Shown: piece after piece, positions 1-7,400 of the stretch
Layout: every line of letters starts with the position of its first letter
How positions within the stretch are numbered: position 1 is the first letter of the stretch
Assembly (NCBI GenBank): GCA_037140375.1
Contig: JBAXER010000087.1
Location: forward strand, 1-10,217
Direction of reading: 5' to 3'
DNA from: WLMZ01 sp037140375
GTDB lineage: Bacteria; Actinomycetota; Acidimicrobiia; Acidimicrobiales; Ilumatobacteraceae
DNA length: 10,217 nt
The notes under the pieces: generated by a model
What the model was told of the DNA's origin: nothing
Databases searched by the model: none
What the model saw: the letters and a program-made list of their open reading frames with translations, nothing else
Translations under genes and position numbers: made by a program

Positions 1-636
1 GCTCCGGTAGCCAAGAAGGCGGCACCTGTGGCTGCCAAGGCTGCTCCAAAGATCGCAGCGAAGGCTGCGGCCCCCAAGGCTGCTCCCGTCGCAAAGAAAA
101 CCCCCGTTGCACCACCAATACCGTCTGCCCCCGCAGACACGAAGGCCGTTACCCCAATGCAAGTGAAGAAAGCAGCGCCCGCCAAAAAGGCTGCGCCTCC
201 CGCTCCCGCCCCTACGTTGCCTCCCGTGAAAGGTGAGACAAAAGACGGCATCAAGTACACCAAGGACTTCGACGTCAAGTTCCTTACAACGCAGCGCAAG
301 TTGTTGATTGAGGCACGCGAGTCGCTCACCCGTCAGGCCGTGCGACTCGAGGACGAAGCGTTTTCGTTGATCGACGAAGAGATGGGCGATGTGCAGTTCG
401 ACGACGAGTCAGGCGAAGGCGACACAATGGTTGTCGAGCGTGAGCGCGACAACATGTTGTCGGGTATCGCTCGTCACGACATCGCCGAGATCGACAGCGC
501 TCTTGAGCGCATCCGCCAGGGCAGCTACGGCTACTCGCGCTTGTCGATGAAGCCAATTCCTCGCGAGCGTCTCGACGCTATTCCGTGGTCGACCGAACTC
601 GTTGAAGAAAAGGTCGGCGGGATCGGCCGGCGATGA
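1..636 (+). CDS. TraR/DksA-family protein with Lys/Ala/Pro-rich N-terminal tail, zinc finger lost (5' partial)
   Basis: The reading frame is open from base 1, so the start lies upstream; the GTG at 28 is only an internal codon. About the first 77 visible residues are a low-complexity Ala/Lys/Pro tail resembling histone H1 or AlgP tails. The rest (about residues 78-211) matches the TraR/DksA family: a helical hairpin with an acidic tip (FDDESGEGD) and a C-terminal zinc-finger-like region, RQGSYGYSRLSMKPIPRERL. Known relatives have a C4 finger (YGxCxxCGxxI...CxxC). Here Ser codons at 535-537 and 544-546 replace the first two Cys, the later pair is also gone, and the visible protein has no Cys at all. 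DksA-like proteins bind the RNA polymerase secondary channel; whether this one does is inference. Its stop overlaps the lspA start (ATGA), so the two are probably cotranscribed. Streptomyces carries a similar gene before lspA (from memory). Confidence 0.85.
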   Translation, partial: APVAKKAAPVAAKAAPKIAAKAAAPKAAPVAKKTPVAPPIPSAPADTKAVTPMQVKKAAPAKKAAPPAPAPTLPPVKGETKDGIKYTKDFDVKFLTTQRKLLIEARESLTRQAVRLEDEAFSLIDEEMGDVQFDDESGEGDTMVVERERDNMLSGIARHDIAEIDSALERIRQGSYGYSRLSMKPIPRERLDAIPWSTELVEEKVGGIGRR

Positions 637-1124
637 CCGAGGTTGCTGTGTCGCGGCGACCTTCGCTGCGCAACAGCATTGCGATTGCCGCAAGCGTCGT
701 ACTCGTCGATCAACTCACCAAGCACTGGGCAGCCACCGCACTTGGCGATGGTGCGGCTCGGCACGTGATCTGGACCTTGCAATGGAACCTGTCGTTCAAT
801 AGCGGCATGGCCTTTTCTACCGGTCAAGGCATTGGTCCCTTCATTGGGGTGCTTGCCTTGGTGGTCGTTGTGGTGATGTTGCTGTCGTTGCGTCAGTCGG
901 GCGGTCGCCTGAACACCATTGCGGTGGGTCTGGTGGTTGGTGGCGCAGTGGGCAATGTCGCCGACAGGCTTTTCCGTGAGCAAGGATTTTTTAGAGGTCG
1001 AGTGATCGACTTCATCGATTTTCAGTGGTTCCCCATCTTCAACGTCGCCGATATGGCCATCAACGTCGGCGGTGCGCTGATTGTGTTGGCAGCGTTGTTC
1101 TCATCGAAGGTAAGGGCGTCATGA
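633..1124 (+). CDS. lspA: Lipoprotein signal peptidase (signal peptidase II)
   Basis: A 163-aa membrane aspartyl protease that removes signal peptides from diacylglyceryl-modified prolipoproteins, cutting before the lipobox Cys. The family motifs are in order: VLVDQLTK (about 23-30) in the first membrane helix, WNLSFNSGMAFS (51-62), VGGAVGNVADRL with catalytic Asp111, RVIDFIDF (123-130), and FPIFNVADMAINVG with catalytic Asp140. Four hydrophobic segments are visible (about 15-36, 68-86, 94-110, 137-158). Length is normal for the family. The start ATG overlaps the stop of the upstream TraR-like gene by 4 bp (ATGA), and its own stop overlaps the next start in the same way, so translation is probably coupled through the operon. 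Its substrates would include the lipoprotein at the right end of this window. Identification is secure. Confidence 0.97.
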   Translation: MTEVAVSRRPSLRNSIAIAASVVLVDQLTKHWAATALGDGAARHVIWTLQWNLSFNSGMAFSTGQGIGPFIGVLALVVVVVMLLSLRQSGGRLNTIAVGLVVGGAVGNVADRLFREQGFFRGRVIDFIDFQWFPIFNVADMAINVGGALIVLAALFSSKVRAS

Positions 1125-2038
1125 TCAGAGAAGAAATCCCCGCAGCATTGGCTGGCGAACGACTCGACCGAATCGTTGCGTTGCTCACAGACGCCAGTCG
1201 ATCAGACGCTGCATCTCTCGTTGCTGCGGGTGGTGCTCGCCTCGACGGCGTCGTGGCCATGTCGGGCAAGGTTCGGGTCACGATCAACCAAGTGGTCGAG
1301 ATCGACCCAACGCAGTTGCCGCAGCCTCAGCTTCCTCAAGCAGATGTCTCGATCGAACTGCCCATCGTGTATGCCGACGACGACGTCATCGTCATCGACA
1401 AGCCTGCCGGTCTTGTGGTTCACCCCGGGCATGGTCATCCTGATGGCACTGTGGTAAACGCCATCTTGGCCCGCTACCCGGATGTGGCCGATGTCGGCGA
1501 CCCAATGCGCCCCGGCATTGTGCATCGACTCGACGTCGGTACCAGCGGTCTGATGGTCGTTGCTCGCAGTCAGCGCGCATACGACAGCTTGGTCTCAGCG
1601 CTTGCAGCGCGAACTGTTACTCGTTCGTATCTCACATTGGTGTGGGGACATCTCAAATCGCCCAACGGTGTCATCGACGCACCGATCGGTCGCGATCATC
1701 GCGATCCGTTGCGCATGGCAGTGGTCATCGATGGCAAGCCGGCGCGCACTCGGTACCGAACGATTGCGAACTATCGCGAGCCATCCGATGTTTCCGAGCT
1801 CGAGTGTCGTCTCGAGTCTGGTCGCACCCATCAGATTCGCGTTCACCTTGCCGCTACTGGTCACCCGGTTGTGGGCGACGGCGCGTATGGCGGCATTCGC
1901 TCTGGTGTTGTCTCGCCACGACCGTTTCTGCATGCCGCCGAACTTGCTTTCGTGCATCCAGGCACTGGCGAAACAATGACCTTCACCTCGCCGTTGCCGC
2001 GCGATCTGCTCGACGTTCTGCTCGAACTGCACGAATAA
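1121..2038 (+). CDS. rluD: RluD-family 23S rRNA pseudouridine synthase (RluA/C/D type)
   Basis: A 305-aa protein that isomerises specific uridines in RNA to pseudouridine. The N-terminal about 60 residues form an S4-like RNA-binding domain (AGERLDRIVALL...LDG). The RluA-type catalytic domain follows, with IDKPAGLVVHPG (92-103), the signature GIVHRLDVGTSGLMVVA with catalytic Asp138, and LESGRTHQIRVHLAATGHPVVGD (231-253 region). The frame is open further upstream, but the ATG at 1121 overlaps the lspA stop (ATGA), has GGTAAGGG just before it, and begins at the family's usual N-terminus, so I chose it. It is the last gene of the traR-like/lspA operon, and a hairpin lies just past its stop. Symbol assigned by family and synteny (Rv1540 follows lspA in M. 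tuberculosis, from memory); the exact target uridines cannot be read from sequence. Confidence 0.93.
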   Translation: MIREEIPAALAGERLDRIVALLTDASRSDAASLVAAGGARLDGVVAMSGKVRVTINQVVEIDPTQLPQPQLPQADVSIELPIVYADDDVIVIDKPAGLVVHPGHGHPDGTVVNAILARYPDVADVGDPMRPGIVHRLDVGTSGLMVVARSQRAYDSLVSALAARTVTRSYLTLVWGHLKSPNGVIDAPIGRDHRDPLRMAVVIDGKPARTRYRTIANYREPSDVSELECRLESGRTHQIRVHLAATGHPVVGDGAYGGIRSGVVSPRPFLHAAELAFVHPGTGETMTFTSPLPRDLLDVLLELHE

Positions 2039-2040
2039 CT

Positions 2041-2078
2041 CGCCAGCGCGCTGAGCGCCCTGTGGTCAGCGCTTGGCG
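2041..2078. terminator. Hairpin between convergent rluD and rrf2, possible bidirectional terminator
   Basis: The left arm (2041-2054) pairs with the right arm (2066-2078): 13 pairs including one G-T wobble, one bulged base, and an 11-nt loop. It starts 3 bp after the rluD stop, and the right arm covers the last codons and stop of the opposing rrf2 gene. Neither side has a strong T tract, so intrinsic termination is uncertain. A hairpin between converging genes fits a shared terminator. Confidence 0.5.
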
Positions 2079-2521
2079 GCGAGCATGTCGGGCCATGGAG
2101 TTGAGCCCTGGGCTGCTTCGGCAATATCTGCCAACGTGAAGCCCTCCATGTGCAAACGCATGATCTCGCCGGCTTCTTTCCAGATGGCCAAGAGCACGCA
2201 CTGGCCTTCGTGATTGCACGAGCCGTCTTCGTGCGGTTCGCCGAAGTCGCCGAGCGAGATAGGGCCATCGACGGCCGACAGAATCTCGGACAGCTTGATG
2301 TCTACGGTTGGCCGTGCGAGCACGTAGCCGCCGCCCACACCGCGCTTTGAACGCACGAGGCCTGCGCCTTTGAGGGCCAACAGAATTTGCTCCAAGTACG
2401 GCTGGGGCAAACCGGTGCGGCGGGCGATGTCGCTGACCGAGGTGGGACCCGGTTCTTCGATATGTAAGGCCAGTGACAGGAGGGCCCGACAGGCATAGTC
2501 ACCTTTGGTGGAAACGCGCAC
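2066..2521 (-). CDS. Rrf2-family transcriptional regulator, probable Fe-S cluster sensor
   Basis: A 151-aa regulator starting at a GTG. The N-terminus MRVSTKGDYACRALLSLAL and the winged helix-turn-helix (about 28-66: TSVSDIARRTGLPQPYLEQI, then LVRSKRGVGGGYVLARP) are typical of Rrf2 proteins (IscR, NsrR, RsrR). The sensing loop holds C102-x5-C108 followed by LLAIW. This aligns with the last two of the three cluster Cys in IscR (C98/C104 of C92/C98/C104). The first Cys position is replaced in a stretch with His97, Glu98 and Asp99, which could supply a ligand (inference). An Fe-S or redox sensor is therefore likely, but signal and regulon are unknown. It stands alone on its strand, convergent with rluD and divergent from the phosphodiesterase gene. 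No Shine-Dalgarno sequence precedes the GTG, which fits the leaderless promoter described separately. Confidence 0.9.
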   Translation of the reverse strand: MRVSTKGDYACRALLSLALHIEEPGPTSVSDIARRTGLPQPYLEQILLALKGAGLVRSKRGVGGGYVLARPTVDIKLSEILSAVDGPISLGDFGEPHEDGSCNHEGQCVLLAIWKEAGEIMRLHMEGFTLADIAEAAQGSTPWPDMLAAKR

Positions 2522-2533
2522 GTGTGCATAGTA
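2516..2533 (-). promoter_or_regulatory. Predicted leaderless promoter of rrf2 with near-palindrome over the start codon
   Basis: On the minus strand TACTAT (2533-2528) fits the actinobacterial -10 form TAnnnT. Exactly six bases follow before the GTG (2521-2519), which places the predicted +1 on the G of the start codon. No ribosome-binding site precedes it. A 12-bp near-palindrome, GCGCACGTGTGC (2516-2527, one mismatched pair), is centred on the same point and could be an autoregulatory operator (inference). No good -35 is seen. Confidence 0.45.
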
Positions 2534-2635
2534 GGCGCGAACAACCCAAGACTTTGGATCGATCGGAGACCCACGCCGTTGTCGATGCGCCTGCGAGTAG
2601 CAATTTGGTCGAGTTGGTGGTCCACTAGGGCGGTC

Positions 2636-3745
2636 GTGAATATCGCACCCATTCTTCCTGCCTACTCAGGCGCCAACGTTCGAGGCATCATCCCGGCGCT
2701 GTTGGCGCCTCGAGGCGCATCGAAGCCAGCGTGGATGCCGGCGGCCATCTCGCGAGCCAATCAGGTTGTGGTGCTCGTGATCGATGGCCTTGGGTGGGAG
2801 CAGTTGCAGAGCCGAATCCATCTCGCTCCAACGCTGGCAGCGATGCAGGGTTCGGCGATTACTACCGTGGCGCCGTCCACCACAGCCACTGCGCTCACAT
2901 CGATTACCACGGGCCTCACGCCAGGCGAACATGGCGTGTTGGGGTATCGCATCGAACTCGGTGGCGACATCGTCAACATGTTGCGCTGGCACGGCGAGCG
3001 CGGCGATGTGCGTCGTTCGCATCCGCCTCGCGATGTGCAACCGTATGCGCCGTTCCTTGGCGAGTCACCTCCGGTCATCAGTCGCGCCGAACTCGAGAGT
3101 TCGTCGTTCACCGAAGCTCACCTTCGCGGCTCGCGTCCAGCAGGGTGGCGCGCGGCGTCGAGTATCGCTGTCGAGATCGGTCGCCAACTCAACGCCGGTG
3201 AGCGGTTCGTCTACGCCTATTACGACGGCATCGACAAGATCGCGCACGAACGTGGCTTCGGCGAGTTCTACGATGCCGAGCTCGCCACGGTCGATGCTCT
3301 CGTTGGTAATGTGCTGTCGGTTCTTCCCGCTGGGGCAGCGCTTGTGGTCACCGCAGATCATGGTCAGGTGCATGTCGGCAAGAACATCGTTCATCCATCG
3401 GCCGCGTTGCTGTCGATGGTGCGCGCCCAATCTGGCGAAGGTCGCTTTCGTTGGCTTCACGCCCGACCCGGCTGCCACGCCGATCTGCTCAGCGCAGCCC
3501 AACAAGATCACGCCCATCACGCGTGGGTGGTGAGCCGAGCGCAGACCATCGACGAAGGCTGGTTTGGTCCGGCAGTGTCATCGCCGGTGGCCTCACGGCT
3601 TGGCGACGTTGCGCTCGTGGCGCGAGACGACATCACCTTTTTCGACAGCGCCGACTCAGGACCATTTGAGTTGGTCTGCCGACATGGCAGCCTCACGAGC
3701 GCCGAGATGTACGTACCATTGCTTGTCGGAGCCAGCGCAAGCTAG
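2636..3745 (+). CDS. Alkaline-phosphatase-superfamily phosphodiesterase / nucleotide pyrophosphatase
   Basis: A 369-aa protein of the type I phosphodiesterase/nucleotide pyrophosphatase group, two-metal hydrolases of phosphodiester or pyrophosphate bonds. Metal and catalytic residues are readable: VVVLVIDGLGW (Asp50), the nucleophile region APSTTATALTSITTGLTPGEHG (Thr83, or Thr82), YDGIDKIAHERG (Asp200, His204), VVTADHGQ (Asp241, His242) and CRHGSL (His350). The set is complete, so the enzyme is probably active on an unidentified substrate. No signal peptide or membrane anchor is visible, suggesting a cytoplasmic protein. The frame extends back to 2522, but similarity begins near ILPAYSGANVRGIIPALL. 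The GTG at 2636 has AGGG five bases upstream; the ATG at 2585 would add a sequence that does not look coding. bpa begins about 10 bp downstream, so the pair is probably cotranscribed. It is divergent from rrf2 across 114 bp. Confidence 0.85.
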   Translation: MNIAPILPAYSGANVRGIIPALLAPRGASKPAWMPAAISRANQVVVLVIDGLGWEQLQSRIHLAPTLAAMQGSAITTVAPSTTATALTSITTGLTPGEHGVLGYRIELGGDIVNMLRWHGERGDVRRSHPPRDVQPYAPFLGESPPVISRAELESSSFTEAHLRGSRPAGWRAASSIAVEIGRQLNAGERFVYAYYDGIDKIAHERGFGEFYDAELATVDALVGNVLSVLPAGAALVVTADHGQVHVGKNIVHPSAALLSMVRAQSGEGRFRWLHARPGCHADLLSAAQQDHAHHAWVVSRAQTIDEGWFGPAVSSPVASRLGDVALVARDDITFFDSADSGPFELVCRHGSLTSAEMYVPLLVGASAS

Positions 3746-3746
3746 A

Positions 3747-3753
3747 TAAGGGA
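3747..3753 (+). promoter_or_regulatory. Ribosome-binding site of bpa, favours the second of two ATGs
   Basis: TAAGGGA lies just after the phosphodiesterase stop. Two consecutive ATG codons follow at 3756 and 3759. The Shine-Dalgarno match ends two bases before the first and five before the second, so 3759 is the better-spaced start. The difference is one residue. Confidence 0.5.
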
Positions 3754-3758
3754 TCATG

Positions 3759-4331
3759 ATGAATAACGATGTAAGCCAGCCCCAGGTGGAAGTAGCTGAT
3801 GCAGGCGACGATGGCATTGAGCACGGCATCGTGCTTGGTATGGAGCAGCCAACTGATGGCGAGGAGCCGCGCGAGACGGTGACATCGCCGGCAAAGGTGA
3901 TGCGCATTGGCTCGATGATTCGTCAACTACTCGAAGAAGTGAAGGCGGTCGACTTCGATGAAGCGAGTCGCGAACGCCTTGCCGAGATTTACGAACGTTC
4001 TATCGTCGAACTGTGCGAGGCGCTGTCGCCCGACTTACAAGACGAGCTACGCATGCTCGCCTTGCCGTTCAAGGCCGACACTGTGCCATCCACCGGCGAG
4101 ATTCGCATCGCTGAGGCACAGCTCGTGGGTTGGCTCGAAGGGCTCTTTCACGGCATTCAGGCAACGTTGTTTGCCCAGCAGATGGCCTCGCGTCAGCAGC
4201 TCGAGCAGATGCGTGGACTGCCTCAGGGCGGGGGAGACCCCGGCATGATGGACCCCCGATTCGCTGGTGGCCCCAGCGCTTCAGATGGTGGCCAAGCTGC
4301 GCTTCCCGATCGACCTGGCACCTACTTGTAG
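3759..4331 (+). CDS. bpa: Bacterial proteasome activator Bpa/PafE (DUF2587 family)
   Basis: A 190-aa homologue of M. tuberculosis Rv3780, recognised from memory: PAKVMRIGSMIRQLLEEV (about 44-61), EASRERLAEIYERSIVEL, ALPFKADTVPS.GEIRIAEAQLVGWLEGLFHGIQATLFAQQM (about 101-142). In the known family these helices form a coiled-coil bundle that assembles into a dodecameric ring docking on the 20S proteasome. The ring opens the gate without ATP for unfolded or selected substrates. The C-terminus is a flexible Gly/Pro/Met-rich tail ending in GTYL (187-190), matching the GQYL end that inserts into the proteasome alpha ring in mycobacteria. The acidic N-terminus (about 1-42) is variable and probably disordered. 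The gene implies that this organism has a 20S proteasome elsewhere. It follows the phosphodiesterase gene by about 10 bp. Confidence 0.93.
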   Translation: MNNDVSQPQVEVADAGDDGIEHGIVLGMEQPTDGEEPRETVTSPAKVMRIGSMIRQLLEEVKAVDFDEASRERLAEIYERSIVELCEALSPDLQDELRMLALPFKADTVPSTGEIRIAEAQLVGWLEGLFHGIQATLFAQQMASRQQLEQMRGLPQGGGDPGMMDPRFAGGPSASDGGQAALPDRPGTYL

Positions 4332-4378
4332 CAGCGTTGACCCTTACTTTGCCCTCTGGCGCAGAGCCACCCAGCTGC

Positions 4379-4407
4379 TAGAGTCGCCCGAATCACAGCT
4401 CTGTAAT
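4379..4407 (+). promoter_or_regulatory. Candidate dnaE promoter elements
   Basis: In the 125-bp bpa-dnaE gap, TGTAAT (4402-4407) matches the -10 consensus at five of six bases and sits 17 bp after TAGAGT (4379-4384), a poor -35. Alternatively TAGAGT is itself a TAnnnT-type -10; the same hexamer occurs upstream of the lipoprotein gene. Either would leave a leader of about 45-70 nt. A short hairpin (4354-4366, 5-bp stem) lies upstream and is too weak to call a bpa terminator. Confidence 0.3.
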
Positions 4408-4456
4408 TTGCCCGCGCAGCGATGGGCGCCGTTGATTCGAGAAGAAAGGGAATGTC

Positions 4457-7400
4457 ATGGCTGATTCATTTACGCATCTTCATGTGCATACCGAGTTCTC
4501 GATGCTCGACGGTGCCGCTCGTCTCGACGAACTCGTCGCCAAGGCCGCCGCCGATGGCCAGCCCGCGCTGGGTATGACCGATCACGGCAACATGTACGGC
4601 GTGCTCGACTTTTATCGTGAGTGCCAAGAGCAAGGCGTGAAACCGGTTATCGGTACCGAGGCCTACATGGCTTACGAGACCCGCACCGAGCGACCCGCTC
4701 GCCGTGGTCGAGTCGATGACTCGGGCGGCGAGGCCGAAGGCGGCAAGAAGCAGTACTACCACCTCACGTTGTTGGCCGAGACCAACCAGGGGTACCGCAA
4801 CCTCATCCAGCTCAGCAGCCTCGCGTTTCTCGAGGGCTACTACTACAAGCCCCGCATGGACTGGGAGTTGCTCGAGCGCTACGGCAAAGGGCTCATCGCT
4901 ACCACTGGTTGCCTTGGCGGCCATGTGTTGCAGTCGTTGCTCAATAACGACGAAAAGGGCGCGCTCGAAAAAGCCGCGAGGCTGCAAGACATTTTCGGCA
5001 AGCAGAACCTGTTCGTCGAACTGCAAGATCACGGCCTGCCAGCGCAACTCGAAACCAATCCGCAACTGATCGAGATCGCCAAGAAAATCGGCGCGCCGAT
5101 CATTGCCACTAACGACAGTCACTACACGCACCGCGAAGACCACGAGTCGCACGATGCGTTGCTGTGCGTGCAGACCGGGGCGATGCTCAGCGACCCCAAG
5201 CGCTTCAAGTTCGAAGGCAACGAGCACTATCTCAAGTCGGCCGACGAGATGCGTTACCTGTTCCGTCATTATCCCGAGGCGTGCGACAACACGCTTTGGG
5301 TAGCCGAGCGCGCCGACGTCACTATCGAGTTCGGCAAGCCGCAACTGCCCAACTTCCCGCTGCCCGAAGGCTTCGCCAACGACACCGAGTACCTCAACCA
5401 TCTCGCGTGGGAAGGTGCGGCCAAGCGTTGGGGTCGAGACTCCACCGGGCAGATTCCTGCGGCTGCCGCCGAGCGCATTGCCTTTGAGCTCAAGGTCATT
5501 GCCGACATGGGCTTCAGCAGTTACTTCCTCATCGTGTGGGACCTCATCAAGTACGCAAAGGACAAAGGCATTCGGGTGGGTCCGGGCCGAGGTTCGGCGG
5601 CCGGTTGCGCAGTGGCGTATTGCCTGCGTATCACCGAACTCGATCCCATTCGGTACGACCTGCTGTTCGAGCGCTTCTTGAACCCAAGCCGCGTCAGCAT
5701 GCCCGACATCGACATGGACTTCGACTCGCGTTATCGCGACGAGATGATCCGTTATGCCACCGAGAAATACGGGCGCGATCACGTGGCTCAGATCATTACG
5801 TTCGGCACCATCAAGGCGCGCAATGCGGTGCGCGACGCAGCCCGCGTGCTTGGCTTCCCCTACGGCATGGGCGACAAGATCGCCAAGGCAATGCCGCCGT
5901 TGGTCATGGGTCGCGACACGCCGCTCAAGTACTGCTTCGAGCAGAGCCCCAAGTACGCCGACGGATTCAAAGCCGCCACCGAACTGCGCGCAATGTACGA
6001 AACCGACCCCGACATCAAACGGGTTGTCGACGTAGCCAAGGGCCTCGAAGGTCTCAAGCGAAGCGATGGCATTCACGCCGCCGCGGTGGTGATTACCAAA
6101 GATCCACTCACCACGTATCTGCCGGTGCAGCGCAAGCCCGACCCCAACGGTGACCCCACTCGGTCACCTGTGGTTACCCAATACGAAATGCACGGGGTCG
6201 AGGCACTCGGACTACTCAAGATGGACTTCTTGGGTCTGCGCAACCTCGACGTCATCACCGACACCGTGGCGATGGTTCGTTCGCGAGTTGATCCCACGTT
6301 CGATATCGACGAAGTAGTGCTCGACGATCAAGCCACATTCGATCTGCTCAGTCGCGGCGACACCATTGGCGTGTTCCAACTCGAGTCGCTGCCGATGCGC
6401 GCGTTGCTCAAGTCGTTGGCACCGAACTCGTTCGAAGACGTGTCGGCCGTATTGGCGCTCTATCGGCCTGGTCCGATGAGCGTGAACATGCACTACGACT
6501 ATGCCGATCGAAAGAACGGGCGTAAGCCGGTTGAGTATTTCCATGCCGACGCCGAAGAGGTCTTGGCCGACACCTTTGGTCTGATGATCTACCAAGAAAG
6601 CGTCATGCGTGTTGCGCAACGCTTTGCTGGCTACTCGTTGGCCGAGGCCGACAACCTCCGCAAGGCCTGCGGCAAAAAAGACCGAGCGATCATGGCCAAA
6701 GAGCGAGCCAACTTCGAGTCGGGCTGCGAGCGCAGCGGCTACGGAACAACGCTGGGCAAGCAACTGTTTGACATCGTCGAGAAGTTCGCCGACTACGCAT
6801 TCAACAAGAGCCACACCTTTGGCTACGGCCTGGTCACGTATCAGACGGGGTATCTCAAGGCGCACTATCCGGTGGAATACGTGGCGTGCTTGCTCACCAG
6901 CGTCAAGGGCAACCTCGACAAAGCTGCGGTGTACCTGTCTGATTCGCGCACGATGGGCATCAAGGTGCTCACGCCCGACGTCAACCGCTCAATGTCCGAC
7001 TTCGCAGCGTTGTCGCCCAGCGAGGTGCCGCCCGGCGTCGAACTTCCTGCGGGTAGCCCGGGGGCCATCGCATTCGGCCTCTCAGCGGTGCGTAACGTGG
7101 GCGAGGGCCTCGTCGAGCAACTGGTGGGCGAGCGAGCGCAGAACGGCTCCTACGAGTCGTTCTACGACTTCGTCGAGCGCGTGCCCGAAATGGTGCTCAA
7201 CAAGCGCACCATCGAGTCGCTCATCAAAGCCGGTGCGTTCGATTGCTTAGGCCATCCACGTCGCGGGCTCCTTGCGGTCTTCGAACAGATCATCGATGGC
7301 GCGGTGGTGCGCCGCCGCGAACGCGACCAGGGCGTGATGAGTCTGTTTGGCGATATCGGTTCCGACGAACCAAATGGGTTCAACGAACGAGTCGCGATCC

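Noticed and set aside
1..230. Ala/Lys/Pro repeats at the left edge as a DNA repeat array
   Set aside because: The periodicity is that of a low-complexity coding tail in frame with the TraR/DksA domain, with varied codons, not exact DNA repeats.
1025..1120. Upstream in-frame extension of rluD
   Set aside because: It overlaps the conserved C-terminus of lspA in another frame; the ATG at 1121 has a ribosome-binding site and an ATGA overlap.
2522..2635. Upstream in-frame extension of the phosphodiesterase (starts at 2522 or 2585)
   Set aside because: The added residues look non-coding, would overlap the rrf2 promoter, and family similarity begins only after 2636.
4354..4366. CTCTG-GCG-CAGAG inverted repeat after bpa
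   Set aside because: A 5-bp stem with a 3-nt loop and no T tract is too weak for a terminator call.
4466..6076. A 536-codon open frame on the minus strand opposite dnaE
   Set aside because: It lies wholly antisense to an unmistakable dnaE, shows no recognisable domain, and long antisense frames are expected opposite GC-rich coding sequence.
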